Shown here in pieces: positions 36,792-45,264 of a stretch of DNA of 64,000 nt (the first letter of the stretch is position 1; each line of letters starts with the position of its first letter). The notes beneath the pieces are model-generated. The model was not told the origin of the DNA. It saw nothing but the letters and a program-made list of their open reading frames with translations, and searched no databases. A program made the position numbers and the translations under genes. The DNA comes from JACKAF01 sp041391485 (GTDB lineage: Bacteria; Bdellovibrionota; FAC87; UBA2466; JACKAF01). The stretch is taken from contig JAWKNY010000012.1 of NCBI GenBank assembly GCA_041391485.1, forward strand, positions 34,043 through 98,042, read 5' to 3'.

Positions 36792-37465
36792 ATGGGACTA
36801 AGCCGCGGTTGGCTTTGCGGTGGCGCTTTGGCGCTCGTTTTACTGGGTTGCGATCGGCAAATCAGTACGCCACTTGAGGGGGACCCAGGAGTTCCCATCC
36901 GCGAAACAAGCAGTTCAAAATACTGTAAGCCGGCCCCGGAGGGAGGCTACGCCTCGTTCGAGGGCGTGGTGGACTCAAAAGGCTTTGATGGCAGCCACTA
37001 CTTCGCAGAAGGGGCGGCTGCATCGAGCGGCCCATTCTGGATACCTGGGCGGTGACCCACAACGGGGACGCGCTCAAGTGGAGCGAGGCTTCTATCAAGA
37101 GTCCGATGGTTCGGGTACCCACGCCTGAAGTACTTTTTCTTTTCACCACTCATTACGAGGCGGGCAGTATCATCAAGCCCAACTGGAAGATCAACTGGTA
37201 CCACACGGTTGGGAAAGGGACTCCCGAGGATCCGGAGAAAGTCCTCATCGTTTATAAAAAAGAATGGGGGACAAGTTTCATCTCGCATTGGGAAGGCAAT
37301 ATCACCTTGGAGCGGCTCGACGAGAACGTGACAGCTTTTTCCATGTACAACTCCATCAGCGGCACGCGCATCGATGAAAAGAATGCGGTAGGTGGGGTGC
37401 ACGATCTCTTAGACAACTTTAGAAAGCACAAAGCCAACTGGGAGTTTCTGCAGCCTGATGAATAA
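36792..37465 (+). CDS. Lipoprotein, possibly SRPBCC/START-like (one frameshift)
   Basis: Starts with a lipoprotein signal (GGALALVLLGCDRQ); an AGGGGAGG ribosome site precedes the ATG. The first frame ends at 37055. The continuation lies in the frame open from 37052, reading RPILDTWAVTHNGDALKWSE, then GKGTPEDPEKVLIVYKKEWG and SMYNSISGTRIDEKNAVGGV. One shift between about 37015 and 37035 unites them (about 224 residues). Alternating beta strands and a long C-terminal helix suggest a START-like fold, which is weak evidence. It overlaps the next gene's start. Confidence 0.6.
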
Positions 37466-37766
37466 ATACGAAGACGCACGTTTCGTGGTTACCTTCAAGA
37501 GTCGCTTGAGCAGTGAATCGCAAGACTACGGGCCTATGGCGGAAAAAATGCGCAAGCTCGCCGAAGCCCATGACGGCTATTTGGGAATGGACTCCGTTCG
37601 CGGAGACGATGGGATTGGGATCTCTATCTCCTACTGGCGGGACTGGGAGTCCATTGTTCGATGGAAGTACGACGCCGATCACCTCGTCGCAAAAAGTCTC
37701 GGCAAGTCGCGCTGGTATGAGGATTACTGCGTGAAGATCGCGGAAGTAAGAGATCCGCCGCCTTAA
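37458..37766 (+). CDS. Antibiotic-biosynthesis-monooxygenase (ABM) domain protein
   Basis: 102 residues, a dimeric alpha-beta barrel fold. Family pattern: FVVTFKSRLSSESQDYGPMA, LAEAHDGYLGMDSVRG, GISISYWRDWESIVRWK and RWYEDYCVKIAEV. This close subgroup is widespread and of unknown role; it may act in heme or quinone-like oxidation or simply bind small molecules. The ATG overlaps the end of the upstream lipoprotein frame by eight bases, implying coupling. Its stop overlaps that of the convergent peptidase. Confidence 0.85.
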   Translation: MNKYEDARFVVTFKSRLSSESQDYGPMAEKMRKLAEAHDGYLGMDSVRGDDGIGISISYWRDWESIVRWKYDADHLVAKSLGKSRWYEDYCVKIAEVRDPPP

Positions 37767-37781
37767 CAGGCGGAACGGATC
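37752..37781. terminator. Bidirectional hairpin at two convergent stop codons
   Basis: GATCCG-CCGCC (37752-37762) pairs with GGCGG-AA-CGGATC (37769-37781), with two unpaired A. The loop TTAACA contains the stop codons of both convergent genes (TAA at 37764-37766 on plus; TTA at 37763-37765, read as TAA on minus). No T-run is present. It is probably a shared 3'-end structure. Confidence 0.5.
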
Positions 37782-38986
37782 TCATCTGCGCAAACGGCTC
37801 CTTGCGCTTCCAAAGCATCGAAGTTTTCGATGAAGCGCGGGAGATGAATGCGTGTTTGCCTCTCCACTTCGTCTCTCCAGCCTTCCGCAGAAGGGTAGAA
37901 GAGTTCCATGAAACTTTCCTGGATGCGTGTGGCGTCTTGTGGCCGCCGGGCCCCGTACCAGTGTTTTTGATTTTCAAGCACCATGCGGCTCAGTGAAGCG
38001 ATGGCCCCACGGTAGGTTTGGCTGTCCAGTGTGCCGTATTCGACGAGCATTGGAATGGCCGTTTTTCCTTCTTGAGCCAAGCGAGCGGCTACGTAGGTTG
38101 AAAAATCCCCTTCATTTGAATAGAAATCTTCGCCAATTTCCTCGATAGGGTAGTTTCCGAAGATATGCTTGTACTGCTCCAGTAACTTTTTGTCTTCGGT
38201 CGGATTGGGGAAGAGGTGCATAAAACCTCTTTTTCCGAAACCGGTGTGAAGGTCGAGGTTCAATACTTTCGCGTAAGGTTTGGAAAAACGTACAAACAGC
38301 GCTTCGACTAGTTGTTGATTGGGCTCGAAGTCGCGGCCACCGTAAAAAATCCCTTTGGGGTACTCGTATTGGCCACCCGCGATCGCCTGCTTGAGACTCC
38401 CCACCGAGTGTTTTCCCATTTGCATCAGGGCCTCGAGCAGGAACTTGATGTGCGACACCCAGGAGCTGGACGCCGGTTTTGCCGGCATCAAAAGATGTTT
38501 CAGCTCGGTAAACTGCGGATTTTTGATATCAAAGTGATTTTTGTTCACGCCGAAGTTGCGATTGAGATCGACGCTATTCTCACTGACTCGTCTTCCGTAT
38601 TTGAAGCCGTACGGGTTGATCGCGTGGATGAAAAGGTAGCCCGTTTTTTGATTGGGTAGTTTTTCCGGAATTACAAACTCGTCCAGAAGCATGTGCTGCA
38701 TCGCGCTTCCGGCATAAGCTTCCACTCCGTGGACGCCCGAGGAAACGATCACAAGCCCTTCCGTTGCGTCTTTGGGCGGAAGGTAGAGGTAGTCGATGGT
38801 CAAGTCGTCATCGATTTTGCTCGGTACCTTTACGGAACCGGAAGTTGCCCCTTCAAACTGTCGTTTGGCTTGCGCCGTTAGATCACGAAACTTTTTTCTA
38901 GCGGATACGTAGCTGTCGGAATAATAACTCGCTCCGAGTCCCGGAACAGAGAAGACGAATAGTATTGCGAAAAAGAACTTAAGCAT
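37763..38986 (-). CDS. M14-like zinc peptidase, DUF2817 family, exported
   Basis: About 407 residues from the ATG at 38986, which begins a signal peptide (LKFFFAILFVFSVPGLGA); the longer in-frame reading runs over the tRNA side and is unlikely. Zinc-site elements of the M14/DUF2817 group: SGVHGVEAYAGS (HxxE), SVDLNRNFG, the third ligand in LNLDLHTGFG, and a likely catalytic Glu in MLVEYGT. It probably removes or trims peptides in the periplasm. Its stop overlaps that of the ABM gene within a hairpin. Confidence 0.83.
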   Translation of the reverse strand: MLKFFFAILFVFSVPGLGASYYSDSYVSARKKFRDLTAQAKRQFEGATSGSVKVPSKIDDDLTIDYLYLPPKDATEGLVIVSSGVHGVEAYAGSAMQHMLLDEFVIPEKLPNQKTGYLFIHAINPYGFKYGRRVSENSVDLNRNFGVNKNHFDIKNPQFTELKHLLMPAKPASSSWVSHIKFLLEALMQMGKHSVGSLKQAIAGGQYEYPKGIFYGGRDFEPNQQLVEALFVRFSKPYAKVLNLDLHTGFGKRGFMHLFPNPTEDKKLLEQYKHIFGNYPIEEIGEDFYSNEGDFSTYVAARLAQEGKTAIPMLVEYGTLDSQTYRGAIASLSRMVLENQKHWYGARRPQDATRIQESFMELFYPSAEGWRDEVERQTRIHLPRFIENFDALEAQGAVCADEIRSAC

Positions 38987-39213
38987 TCCCAACTCCCATG
39001 TGTAATCACGTACAACCGAGTACGTTGCCCGAGTTGAAGCTGTCATCAACGCGGAAGTGGGGTCAAGCGTCTGGCGCAAGTCCTTTGCACGCTTGGGTTT
39101 TCGGTCGCCACTTTGGTTGGAGATCGGAAGCAACGCGTCGAAACGGGTTTTCCTCAGGAAATTGGGTTCACACTGGGGAGTTCGAATTCTAGATGGAGTG
39201 CAAACGGAATTGG

Positions 39214-39286
39214 CTCCCCGGGACGGATTCGAACCGCCGACAGGGTGGTTAACAGTCACCTGCTCTACCGACTGAGCTACCGGGGA
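39214..39286 (-). tRNA. tRNA-Asn (GTT)
   Basis: 73 bases forming a full cloverleaf on the minus strand: acceptor TCCCCGG/CCGGGGA with discriminator G, D-arm GCTC...GAGC, anticodon loop CTGTTAA (anticodon GTT), T-arm GGCGG-TTCGAAT-CCGTC. CCA is not encoded. The last anticodon-stem pair (31-39) is an A-C mismatch. It lies 69 bases upstream of the 3' end of mglA, on the same strand. Confidence 0.95.
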
Positions 39287-39354
39287 ACACGATCGGTCAA
39301 AGGGGGCATTCTACTTGCTTGGAACGGAATGTAAAGAGCCCCTTGGGGCCAAAA

Positions 39355-39936
39355 TTACGACCGCAGAGAGCGCAGGATTTTCTTGGAAACGGACTTGAGG
39401 GTCTCAAAAACGCCGCTTCCGTCCTTGGCGACCGCCTCAAACTCGTCGGCCCCAAAAGTATTCAGCTGCTCGTGGAGGACCTTGAGCGGGATGGGATTGT
39501 CGGTATCCCGCTTGTTGTACTGGATAACAAAGGGCAACTGGCGCAGATCATAGCCCTGTTCGCGCAGGTTGGTGTCCAGGCTCTTCAGGCTGGCGATGTT
39601 TTCTTCCATCCGCTCCACCTGGGAGTCGGCCACAAATACCACCCCATCGACCCCCTTCAGCACCAGTTTGCGGCTGGCATCGTAAAAGCGCTGGCCGGGG
39701 ACGGTGTACAGATGAAACCGGGTCTTGAAGCCTCGGATTTCACCAATATTGAGCGGCAGAAAATCAAAAAACAGGGTGCGCTCGGTATCGCCCGTGAGCG
39801 AGACCATCTTGCCCTTATTGTCGGGGCTGGTTTGCGAGTAGATGTACTGCAAGTTAGTAGTTTTCCCGCCCATGCCAGGGCCGTAGTAAACAATCTTGCA
39901 ATTAATTTCGCGAGCCGCGTAGTTGATGAAGGACAT
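39355..39936 (-). CDS. mglA: MglA, Ras-like small GTPase for polarity/gliding
   Basis: 193 residues from the ATG at 39936 (MSFINYAAREINCKIVYYG), the usual MglA start. G-motifs: P-loop GPGMGGKTTN, the switch II region with TVPGQRFYDASRK (the characteristic MglA/TVPGQ signature) and QYNKRD for guanine specificity. In Myxococcus MglA sets the leading pole; in Bdellovibrio it works with RomR in prey invasion. It follows recR by 16 bases on the same strand. No mglB is next to it, so a GAP partner must lie elsewhere or be absent. Confidence 0.95.
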   Translation of the reverse strand: MSFINYAAREINCKIVYYGPGMGGKTTNLQYIYSQTSPDNKGKMVSLTGDTERTLFFDFLPLNIGEIRGFKTRFHLYTVPGQRFYDASRKLVLKGVDGVVFVADSQVERMEENIASLKSLDTNLREQGYDLRQLPFVIQYNKRDTDNPIPLKVLHEQLNTFGADEFEAVAKDGSGVFETLKSVSKKILRSLRS

Positions 39937-39952
39937 GACTATCCCTACTGTA

Positions 39953-40561
39953 TTACAAGGCGACGCGATTTTGAAGTGCCTTGCCGAGGGTTGCCCCATC
40001 AAGGTACTCGATTTCTGATCCGACCGGGATTCCGTACGCGATGCGGCTAACCTTCAACCCGTTGTTTTTGATAAGCCGCGCGATGTAAAGAGCGGTGGTA
40101 TCGCCTTCCACAGTCGGATTCGTCGCTAAAATGACTTCCTGAACCTGATCCGCCTTGATCCGATCCTGGAGTTCCTTAATCTTCAGCTTGTTTTCATGCA
40201 CGCCGTCCAAAGGTGAAATGGAACCGTGCAATACGTGGTATTTCCCTGCAAAATGGCGGGCTTTCTCAAAGGCAGCCAAATCCGCGGGCGTTTCTACCAC
40301 ACAGACCAGATCGCTCCTGCGCTGCGGGTGGCTACAGATAGCGCAGATAGGGGTTTCGGTAAAATTGCAACACACCGCGCAGGTTTGGAGCTTCTGACGA
40401 GCCTCCAAAATGCTGTGCGCCAGAGTTTGGGCGTATATCTCAGGCTGCCGGATAATGTGGTGTGAAAGCCGAGTCGCTGTTTTTTCGCCGATCCCGGGTA
40501 ACTGTTTGAGTGCCGGGATGAGATTTTCCAGCGCCCCAATATCGATAGTTTGGTTTTCCAT
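39953..40561 (-). CDS. recR: Recombination mediator RecR
   Basis: 202 residues, standard length. It loads RecA with RecF/RecO at gaps. Features: helix-hairpin-helix LKQLPGIGEKTATRLSHHI, the zinc finger CAVCCNFTETPICAICSHPQR, and a Toprim domain with CVVETPADLAAFEKA and ATNPTVEGDTTALYIA. The ATG overlaps the ybaB stop (TAATG), so the two are coupled, the conserved bacterial arrangement downstream of dnaX. Confidence 0.97.
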   Translation of the reverse strand: MENQTIDIGALENLIPALKQLPGIGEKTATRLSHHIIRQPEIYAQTLAHSILEARQKLQTCAVCCNFTETPICAICSHPQRRSDLVCVVETPADLAAFEKARHFAGKYHVLHGSISPLDGVHENKLKIKELQDRIKADQVQEVILATNPTVEGDTTALYIARLIKNNGLKVSRIAYGIPVGSEIEYLDGATLGKALQNRVAL

Positions 40562-40887
40562 TAAGAATTAAAAAGACCGGCCAGCGGTCCCAGGCCCCCC
40601 ATCAAACCCTTCATTTCTTCAGAAACCAGAGCGTGGGCACTTTTCAAGGCTTCGTTTACGCCGGAAGTAAGCAAGTCCTGAAGCATCTCTTTGTCGTTCA
40701 TCTTGAGCACTTCCGGATCGATCTCGATGGAAACCACTTCTTGCTTCCCGTTGGCGACCACCTTAACCATACCGCCACCCACAGAAGACTCCGCCGTCTT
40801 GGTAGCGGCTTCATCTTGAATGCGTTTCAATTCCTGCTGCATTTTCTGGGCTTGCTGCATAAGGCCGCCCATTCCTAAACCCTTCAT
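40561..40887 (-). CDS. ybaB: YbaB/EbfC nucleoid-associated protein
   Basis: 108 residues. Small dimeric DNA-binding protein between dnaX and recR, as in most bacteria. Features: GGLMQQAQKMQQELKRIQDE, GGGMVKVVANGKQEVVSIEI and DPEVLKMNDKEMLQDLL. It begins 11 bases after the dnaX stop. Confidence 0.96.
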   Translation of the reverse strand: MKGLGMGGLMQQAQKMQQELKRIQDEAATKTAESSVGGGMVKVVANGKQEVVSIEIDPEVLKMNDKEMLQDLLTSGVNEALKSAHALVSEEMKGLMGGLGPLAGLFNS

Positions 40888-40898
40888 GGTTGCTCCCG

Positions 40899-42608
40899 TT
40901 AGTGGTCTATCTTAACATCCACAATTTCCCCTCCAAGCATTTCTTTGGCTTGCAGAACGGAGGGGTGTTCCAGCGCTTTCTTTCTCAGGTCTTCTGTTTC
41001 GATCTGTCGAGTGGTTTCAAGACTTTGATGGGTGTCTTCCGTCGCATTGGAAAGCGTTATCTCGGTGTCTTGTCCGAAGTGATCTTGAATGGCTTTCGAG
41101 ATGTCGTCCCAATTCTTGGTTTCTTTGGCCTGCTTCTCGTAAAAACTTTCCTCGGGGAAGCTGACCACGACGTTCTTCTTTTTGCCTTTTTCATCAATCT
41201 TAAAATTGGCGTGACTGAGGAGCGCTCCCAGCAACGGGCGCCTTTTCATTAAGGCGTCTACAAAAGACTTCCAGTTGGGCTGGCCCGGCACCAGAGGCGG
41301 AGGGCTGGCAGAGGGCCCAGGAGGTGGCGAATGGTACGCTTCAGGCGGTGGCCCCGGCGGAGGGCCAGAAGGCGCCGTGGGGGCAGCCTTTGCGACAGGC
41401 GCTATGGGTTTAGAAGGAGTAGGCGGCGTCGCCGCGGGCGCTGCGGCCTTGGTAGCGGGCTGTGGAGCTGCTTGCACAGGCGCTTGCTGCCACAGGCTTT
41501 CTATTTTGGATAGCCCATCGAGTTTTGCCATGCGAGCGACCGCCATTTCGATCACAAACCGAGGCAAGCTGGCCCAGCTCAACTGGGAAAGAACCTGCGA
41601 AAATATCTGCGCCATTCTTTCTAACTGCAACAGTGAAGCCTGCGCACTCAAACTTTCCAACTCCGCAAAGTGTGTGCTCGACACATCCAAATCGGCCGCG
41701 GTTAACGGCTTTTTCTGCTCTGTCGCAAGCGACATCAGGTAGAGCCTGCGGACTTCTTCCAAACACCGCTCACAAAAGTTTTTGAGATCCACTCCGCCAA
41801 AATAAGTTTCTTCGATAAGCTTGAAAGCGCCAGGGAGATCCGCTTTGAGGATAGACGCCAACAGTGCCCGCGAAGCGCTGGAGCTACTGATTCCTAAAGC
41901 CTCGACGACTTCTTTTTCCCCAAGCTGGCTTTCGGGAGCACTCGAATAGCACGAAAGCACCTGATCCAGTAAAGACAAAGCATCGCGTAGCGCCCCATCA
42001 CTGTGGGCTGCAATCACGCGCAGGCCGTCTTCGGAAATGCTCAAAGACTCTTTCTCCAAAATAACTTTGAGGCGATCAATGATTTGCACGCTCGTCAGCC
42101 GTCGAAATTCGAAACGTTGGCAGCGCGACAAGATGGTCATCGGAATCTTCTGCACTTCGGTCGTGGCGAAAATAAAGACCACGTGCGCAGGCGGCTCTTC
42201 CAAGGTCTTTAGAAGCGCATTGAAGGCGTTAATGCTCAGCATGTGGACTTCGTCGATGATGTAGATTTTGTAGGTGCCGGTCGAGGCCCCGTACGCCACA
42301 TTTTCACGAATTTCCCTTACGGCCTCCACCCCGTTGTTTGAGGCGCCGTCTATTTCCACAACGTCCAGAGAACGCCCTTCGGCGATCATCTGCGATTCGG
42401 GCATCTCGTTGTTGGGGCAGCGTAGGGCGCGCGCAAAGATACGCGCGACGGAAGTTTTACCAATCCCTCTAGGGCCACTAAACAAGTACGCATGGGAAAC
42501 GCGGTTGTGGGTGATGGCATTCTTTAAGGTCTGAACGACGTGCGACTGGCCCACTAGATCTTCAAACTCGGTGGGGCGCCATTTTCGTGCAATTGCCAGG
42601 TAACTCAT
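40899..42608 (-). CDS. dnaX: DNA polymerase III subunit gamma/tau
   Basis: 569 residues. Clamp-loader ATPase: Walker A FSGPRGIGKTSVAR, Walker B-region YIIDEVHMLS and sensor 1 IFATTEVQKIP, with the SRC-type motif ILSRCQRFEF. The zinc-binding four-cysteine insert normally found after the ALxC segment is missing: the gene has ALRCPNNEMPESQMIAEG with one Cys only. A Pro/Ala-rich linker (about residues 375-440) leads to a C-terminal tau-like domain. The order ffs, dnaX, ybaB, recR, mglA on the minus strand suggests a shared operon. Confidence 0.96.
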   Translation of the reverse strand: MSYLAIARKWRPTEFEDLVGQSHVVQTLKNAITHNRVSHAYLFSGPRGIGKTSVARIFARALRCPNNEMPESQMIAEGRSLDVVEIDGASNNGVEAVREIRENVAYGASTGTYKIYIIDEVHMLSINAFNALLKTLEEPPAHVVFIFATTEVQKIPMTILSRCQRFEFRRLTSVQIIDRLKVILEKESLSISEDGLRVIAAHSDGALRDALSLLDQVLSCYSSAPESQLGEKEVVEALGISSSSASRALLASILKADLPGAFKLIEETYFGGVDLKNFCERCLEEVRRLYLMSLATEQKKPLTAADLDVSSTHFAELESLSAQASLLQLERMAQIFSQVLSQLSWASLPRFVIEMAVARMAKLDGLSKIESLWQQAPVQAAPQPATKAAAPAATPPTPSKPIAPVAKAAPTAPSGPPPGPPPEAYHSPPPGPSASPPPLVPGQPNWKSFVDALMKRRPLLGALLSHANFKIDEKGKKKNVVVSFPEESFYEKQAKETKNWDDISKAIQDHFGQDTEITLSNATEDTHQSLETTRQIETEDLRKKALEHPSVLQAKEMLGGEIVDVKIDH

Positions 42609-42622
42609 CGGAACCAGTACAC

Positions 42623-42664
42623 CTTAAGTACAGGGCTTGGGAAAGCCCAAGCCCCATACTTAAG
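42623..42664 (-). promoter_or_regulatory. Two-part perfect hairpin between ffs and dnaX
   Basis: CTTAAGTA (42623-42630) pairs with TACTTAAG (42657-42664). Inside it, GGGCTTGGG (42633-42641) pairs with CCCAAGCCC (42646-42654). The two stems are separated by a symmetrical CA/CA internal loop and capped by a four-base loop. It starts one base past the 3' end of ffs and ends 14 bases before the dnaX ATG. There is no T-run, so transcript processing or translation control is as likely as termination. Confidence 0.6.
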
Positions 42665-42665
42665 T

Positions 42666-42761
42666 GGCTCGGGTTACCTGCGTCGCACATTGCACCAAAC
42701 TACCGCTGCTTCCTTCCGGACCTGACGGGGTTCGCTGGGCTCTGTCGCGCAGGGCCGAGCC
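42666..42761 (-). ncRNA. ffs: Signal recognition particle RNA, small (4.5S) type
   Basis: The minus strand carries the universally conserved apical domain (GTCAGGTCCGGAAGGAAGCA), with closing stem GGCTCGG...CCGAGCC ends, about 96 bases. It binds Ffh for membrane targeting of nascent proteins. The boundaries are set from the terminal helix and may be off by a few bases. It is followed by the hairpin at 42623 and then dnaX, a common neighbour. Confidence 0.93.
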
Positions 42762-42853
42762 ATAGATATATGGTTGTAGGTTTAGCGGGGTTTGCCTGGG
42801 TGGGCAACCCCTATTAATCGTGGGCGGTGAATCGCCCCCCAAGCGGCAAGCCG

Positions 42854-43615
42854 CTAGGGGAGAAAGTCTTCAATCGCTTCGATCTTGGCGTCCAGAACGT
42901 TGCTGAGCGGGACGTCCCCGACCGAGGTAAGAAGGTTCTTGTAGGTTTTGCAATCCGCCAAAAGCGAGCGGAGCGCGTCTTCGATATCCATGGCGTTGCC
43001 GGTGAATTCCGAGGCGTCGTTTAGCTCAACGGTGTATTCATCCGCGCCATTGACCTTCGCCACGGTAAAAATCACATTATGATCTTTTTTGAGCGCCGCT
43101 GTGGCGTCCGTCATTTTGGAATCCAGGGAATCAAACTGGGCTTTTTGGGCTTCGCTGTATTCGGGTTCCTTCTTATCGGCAAACTTCTGTCGCTCGTTTT
43201 CCAACTCCGGTTTCAGCACTTCGACCAACTTATCGAGCCGTTCTTTGAGCGCCTTATTTTTCAGGTACTCTTCGTGCTCTTTGAGGAAGGCCTCGATCTT
43301 GCGCAAGAAGGCCAGCACCTGAAAGTAACGGGTGCTCAAAGCGTAATGGTGTTTAGCCTTAGTAGGAAATTCCGCGCGTGTTTCCGGGGCAAAGGTCACA
43401 GACTCAACGTGAACGTTGTTCGACTTGTATTGGTAGATGGGGTGGATGCCGGTTTCTCCTGGCAGCGCCTTTTCCATATTGTCGATCACCACGCCGTCAG
43501 GGATGAAACTTGATTTTGCTTTCAACGTGTCGGTTCCATCTCCACAAGAAGCTACCAACAGCAGCGTCGCGAGCAAAAAAGTATTCCGAAGCGCGGTAGT
43601 GACAATTTTCGGCAC
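42854..43615 (-). CDS. Lipoprotein with a coiled-coil region, unknown function
   Basis: About 253 residues. The GTG at 43615 has GGAGGA four bases upstream and starts a lipoprotein signal (NTFLLATLLLVASCGDG), so I prefer it to longer in-frame starts. Residues 105-170 form a long charged helix (AFLKEHEEYLKNKALKERLD, LKPELENERQKFADKKEPEY). A conserved-looking C-terminal helix (DIEDALRSLLADCKTYKNLL) follows. No family is recognised. Confidence 0.72.
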   Translation of the reverse strand: MPKIVTTALRNTFLLATLLLVASCGDGTDTLKAKSSFIPDGVVIDNMEKALPGETGIHPIYQYKSNNVHVESVTFAPETRAEFPTKAKHHYALSTRYFQVLAFLRKIEAFLKEHEEYLKNKALKERLDKLVEVLKPELENERQKFADKKEPEYSEAQKAQFDSLDSKMTDATAALKKDHNVIFTVAKVNGADEYTVELNDASEFTGNAMDIEDALRSLLADCKTYKNLLTSVGDVPLSNVLDAKIEAIEDFLP

Positions 43616-43843
43616 GAATTCCTCCAAATACTTAAGGATAGGGCGCACATAATACAGAAGAATGGATTTGATCTCAATGGGCATGCAGTAAACGCTCAGA
43701 ATCATACTGGAAAGGGCGCGGATGTTGGTCTTGCAAGTTCCTCAGATCGGCCTTATGTTATTGCTGTTCTCGGGTAACGGGCACACATCGTTGAATCCGT
43801 CCGGCATGAGTGAATCTTGTAAGGCATCGGTGTAGGGAATTCG

Positions 43844-44470
43844 ATGGATCCTATGGATAGTCAAATGTCTTTGATCGATGAAACTCAAGAAGTGATCAAG
43901 TTTTTGGAGGACGCTGGCAAGAACGGCATCATCTCCGAGAACGCCATGCATAGCCGCATGAGTGCCTGCAACAATCTCTTTGGCGTGCTTCGCGAGGAGA
44001 AACCAACGCCGAATACGTTTTGAAGAACCTGGGCCTGTTGGTGGGGCGTTTCAAAAGAAAAACACCAACGTAAACAAAAATACTTTAAAGGTCTACAAGT
44101 CGCGCGTGAAGAGTTCGGTGGAAGACTTCATGCAATGGAGCCACCGATCCCATTGGCTGGGAACACGCGATGATGAATAAAGTCACCGTTCCCAAAGTCG
44201 AGACGGTGGCTCCGGTTCGTCCCAAAGGAAGTCAAAGCGCCCAGCTATTGTGGAGCCCAAGGAAGCCCCGCTCACCGACGCGAGCAAGAAAAACGTACGC
44301 CACCTCTCGCTGCCCATCCGATCGAGTTTGAGATCCAGATGTCCATCCCGGCGGATGGTTTGACAGCGGACGAATTGATTAAACTACAACTCTTCCTGTA
44401 TCCTTTCTGTAAGGACGCCTCCGGCGATTCGGCGCCGGAATGGCCCACGCTCTCAACCAGTAGGCATTGA
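43844..44470 (+). pseudogene. Unknown soluble protein, multiply frameshifted
   Basis: Protein-like segments in changing frames: MDPMDSQMSLIDETQEVIKF and NAMHSRMSACNNLFGVLREE, then AEYVLKNLGLLVGRFKRK, NTLKVYKSRVKSSVEDFMQW, and finally PIEFEIQMSIPADGLTADEL with LIKLQLFLYPFCKDASGD. The start is the ATG at 43844. The end is TGA at 44468-44470, overlapping the next start (TGATG). About 205 residues if repaired with four shifts. No family is recognised. It is probably cotranscribed with the barrel protein that follows. Confidence 0.5.
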
Positions 44471-45161
44471 TGCAATTTTGCGCCACGCAAAAAGGCTGGG
44501 TACGCAAATCCATACTGATTCTGGTCTTGTTCGCTTTTCTTGGGAACGGCGTGCCAGGGATTGCAGCCAGCAAAAGAAGGTCCGTCGCAAAGAAAGCGAC
44601 GCAGTCCAGAAGTTACTACATCCCGTGGCTCATCGGCGCAGAACTGGGAATCAATTTCGGCTTTTCGCAGAATGTTCCCAAAGGCGATGGCTCTACCCGT
44701 CAGGGTTTAATTTTGGGCGTTTTTGGGAGCGCGCCTTTCTCAGTGAACGCCTCTTCATCCAGCCGGGCCTGCGCTACATCCAGAAAGGGGTGAACACAAT
44801 CTTATTTGGGATTGTTGGGGGACGGTAGTTTTGGACGCTGTTGAGCTTCCAATTCTATTTAAATACAAGTTTGGGAATTCTCGCTTCCAACCCCTATGTT
44901 TTCACTGGCCCCACGTTTTCGTTGGCCTTACTACGGGAAATTCGCGTGCTGGGGGCGTTTTCCAAACCCTCATCGACCGTTTCAACGAGTTCGATATCGG
45001 TCTTGCCATCGGTATGGGAACCGAATTTGTCTTTGCAAAAGAACTTCCGAGGCTTTGTGAACCTTCGCTACTCACTAGGCCTGGTCGATCTGCAGAAGGA
45101 CGGCGACCAGTACTACACCCGCGGGATCGAGCTGACCGCCGGGGTGATCACTGTCTTGTAA
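44470..45161 (+). pseudogene. Outer-membrane beta-barrel protein, multiply frameshifted
   Basis: The signal peptide (KSILILVLFAFLGNGVPGIA) and first strands (WLIGAELGINFGFSQNVPKG) are in one frame. FIQPGLRYIQKG and then LDAVELPILFKYKFG, NPYVFTGPTFSLALL, EFDIGLAIGMGTEFVF and FRGFVNLRYSLGLVDL follow in others, ending in an aromatic-poor RGIELTAGVITVL. Alternating polar/apolar strands and the LPILFKYKF...PYVFTGP pattern match the outer-membrane beta-barrel (OmpA/PorT-like) superfamily. About five shifts are needed. It starts within the stop of the previous gene. Confidence 0.55.
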
Positions 45162-45264
45162 CGCACACCCAGCTTGATTTTCCGGCTCATCGTTTGATTC
45201 ACCGTACTTCTTCTGGTATGAAAAGCCTGGCTCACTGAATGATTCCTAGGAGGTCTCGCGAATA

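Noticed and set aside
37763..39259. Longer reading of the DUF2817 peptidase reaching into the tRNA gene
   Set aside because: The ATG at 38986 starts a proper signal peptide; the extension overlaps the tRNA and has no exported-protein character.
39214..39286. tRNA-Asn as a phage or island attachment site
   Set aside because: No integrase and no duplicated tRNA 3' end are seen in the flanking sequence.
39319..40050. Long forward frame of 243 codons opposite mglA
   Set aside because: It lies antisense to clear MglA and RecR motifs and has the composition of a shadow frame.
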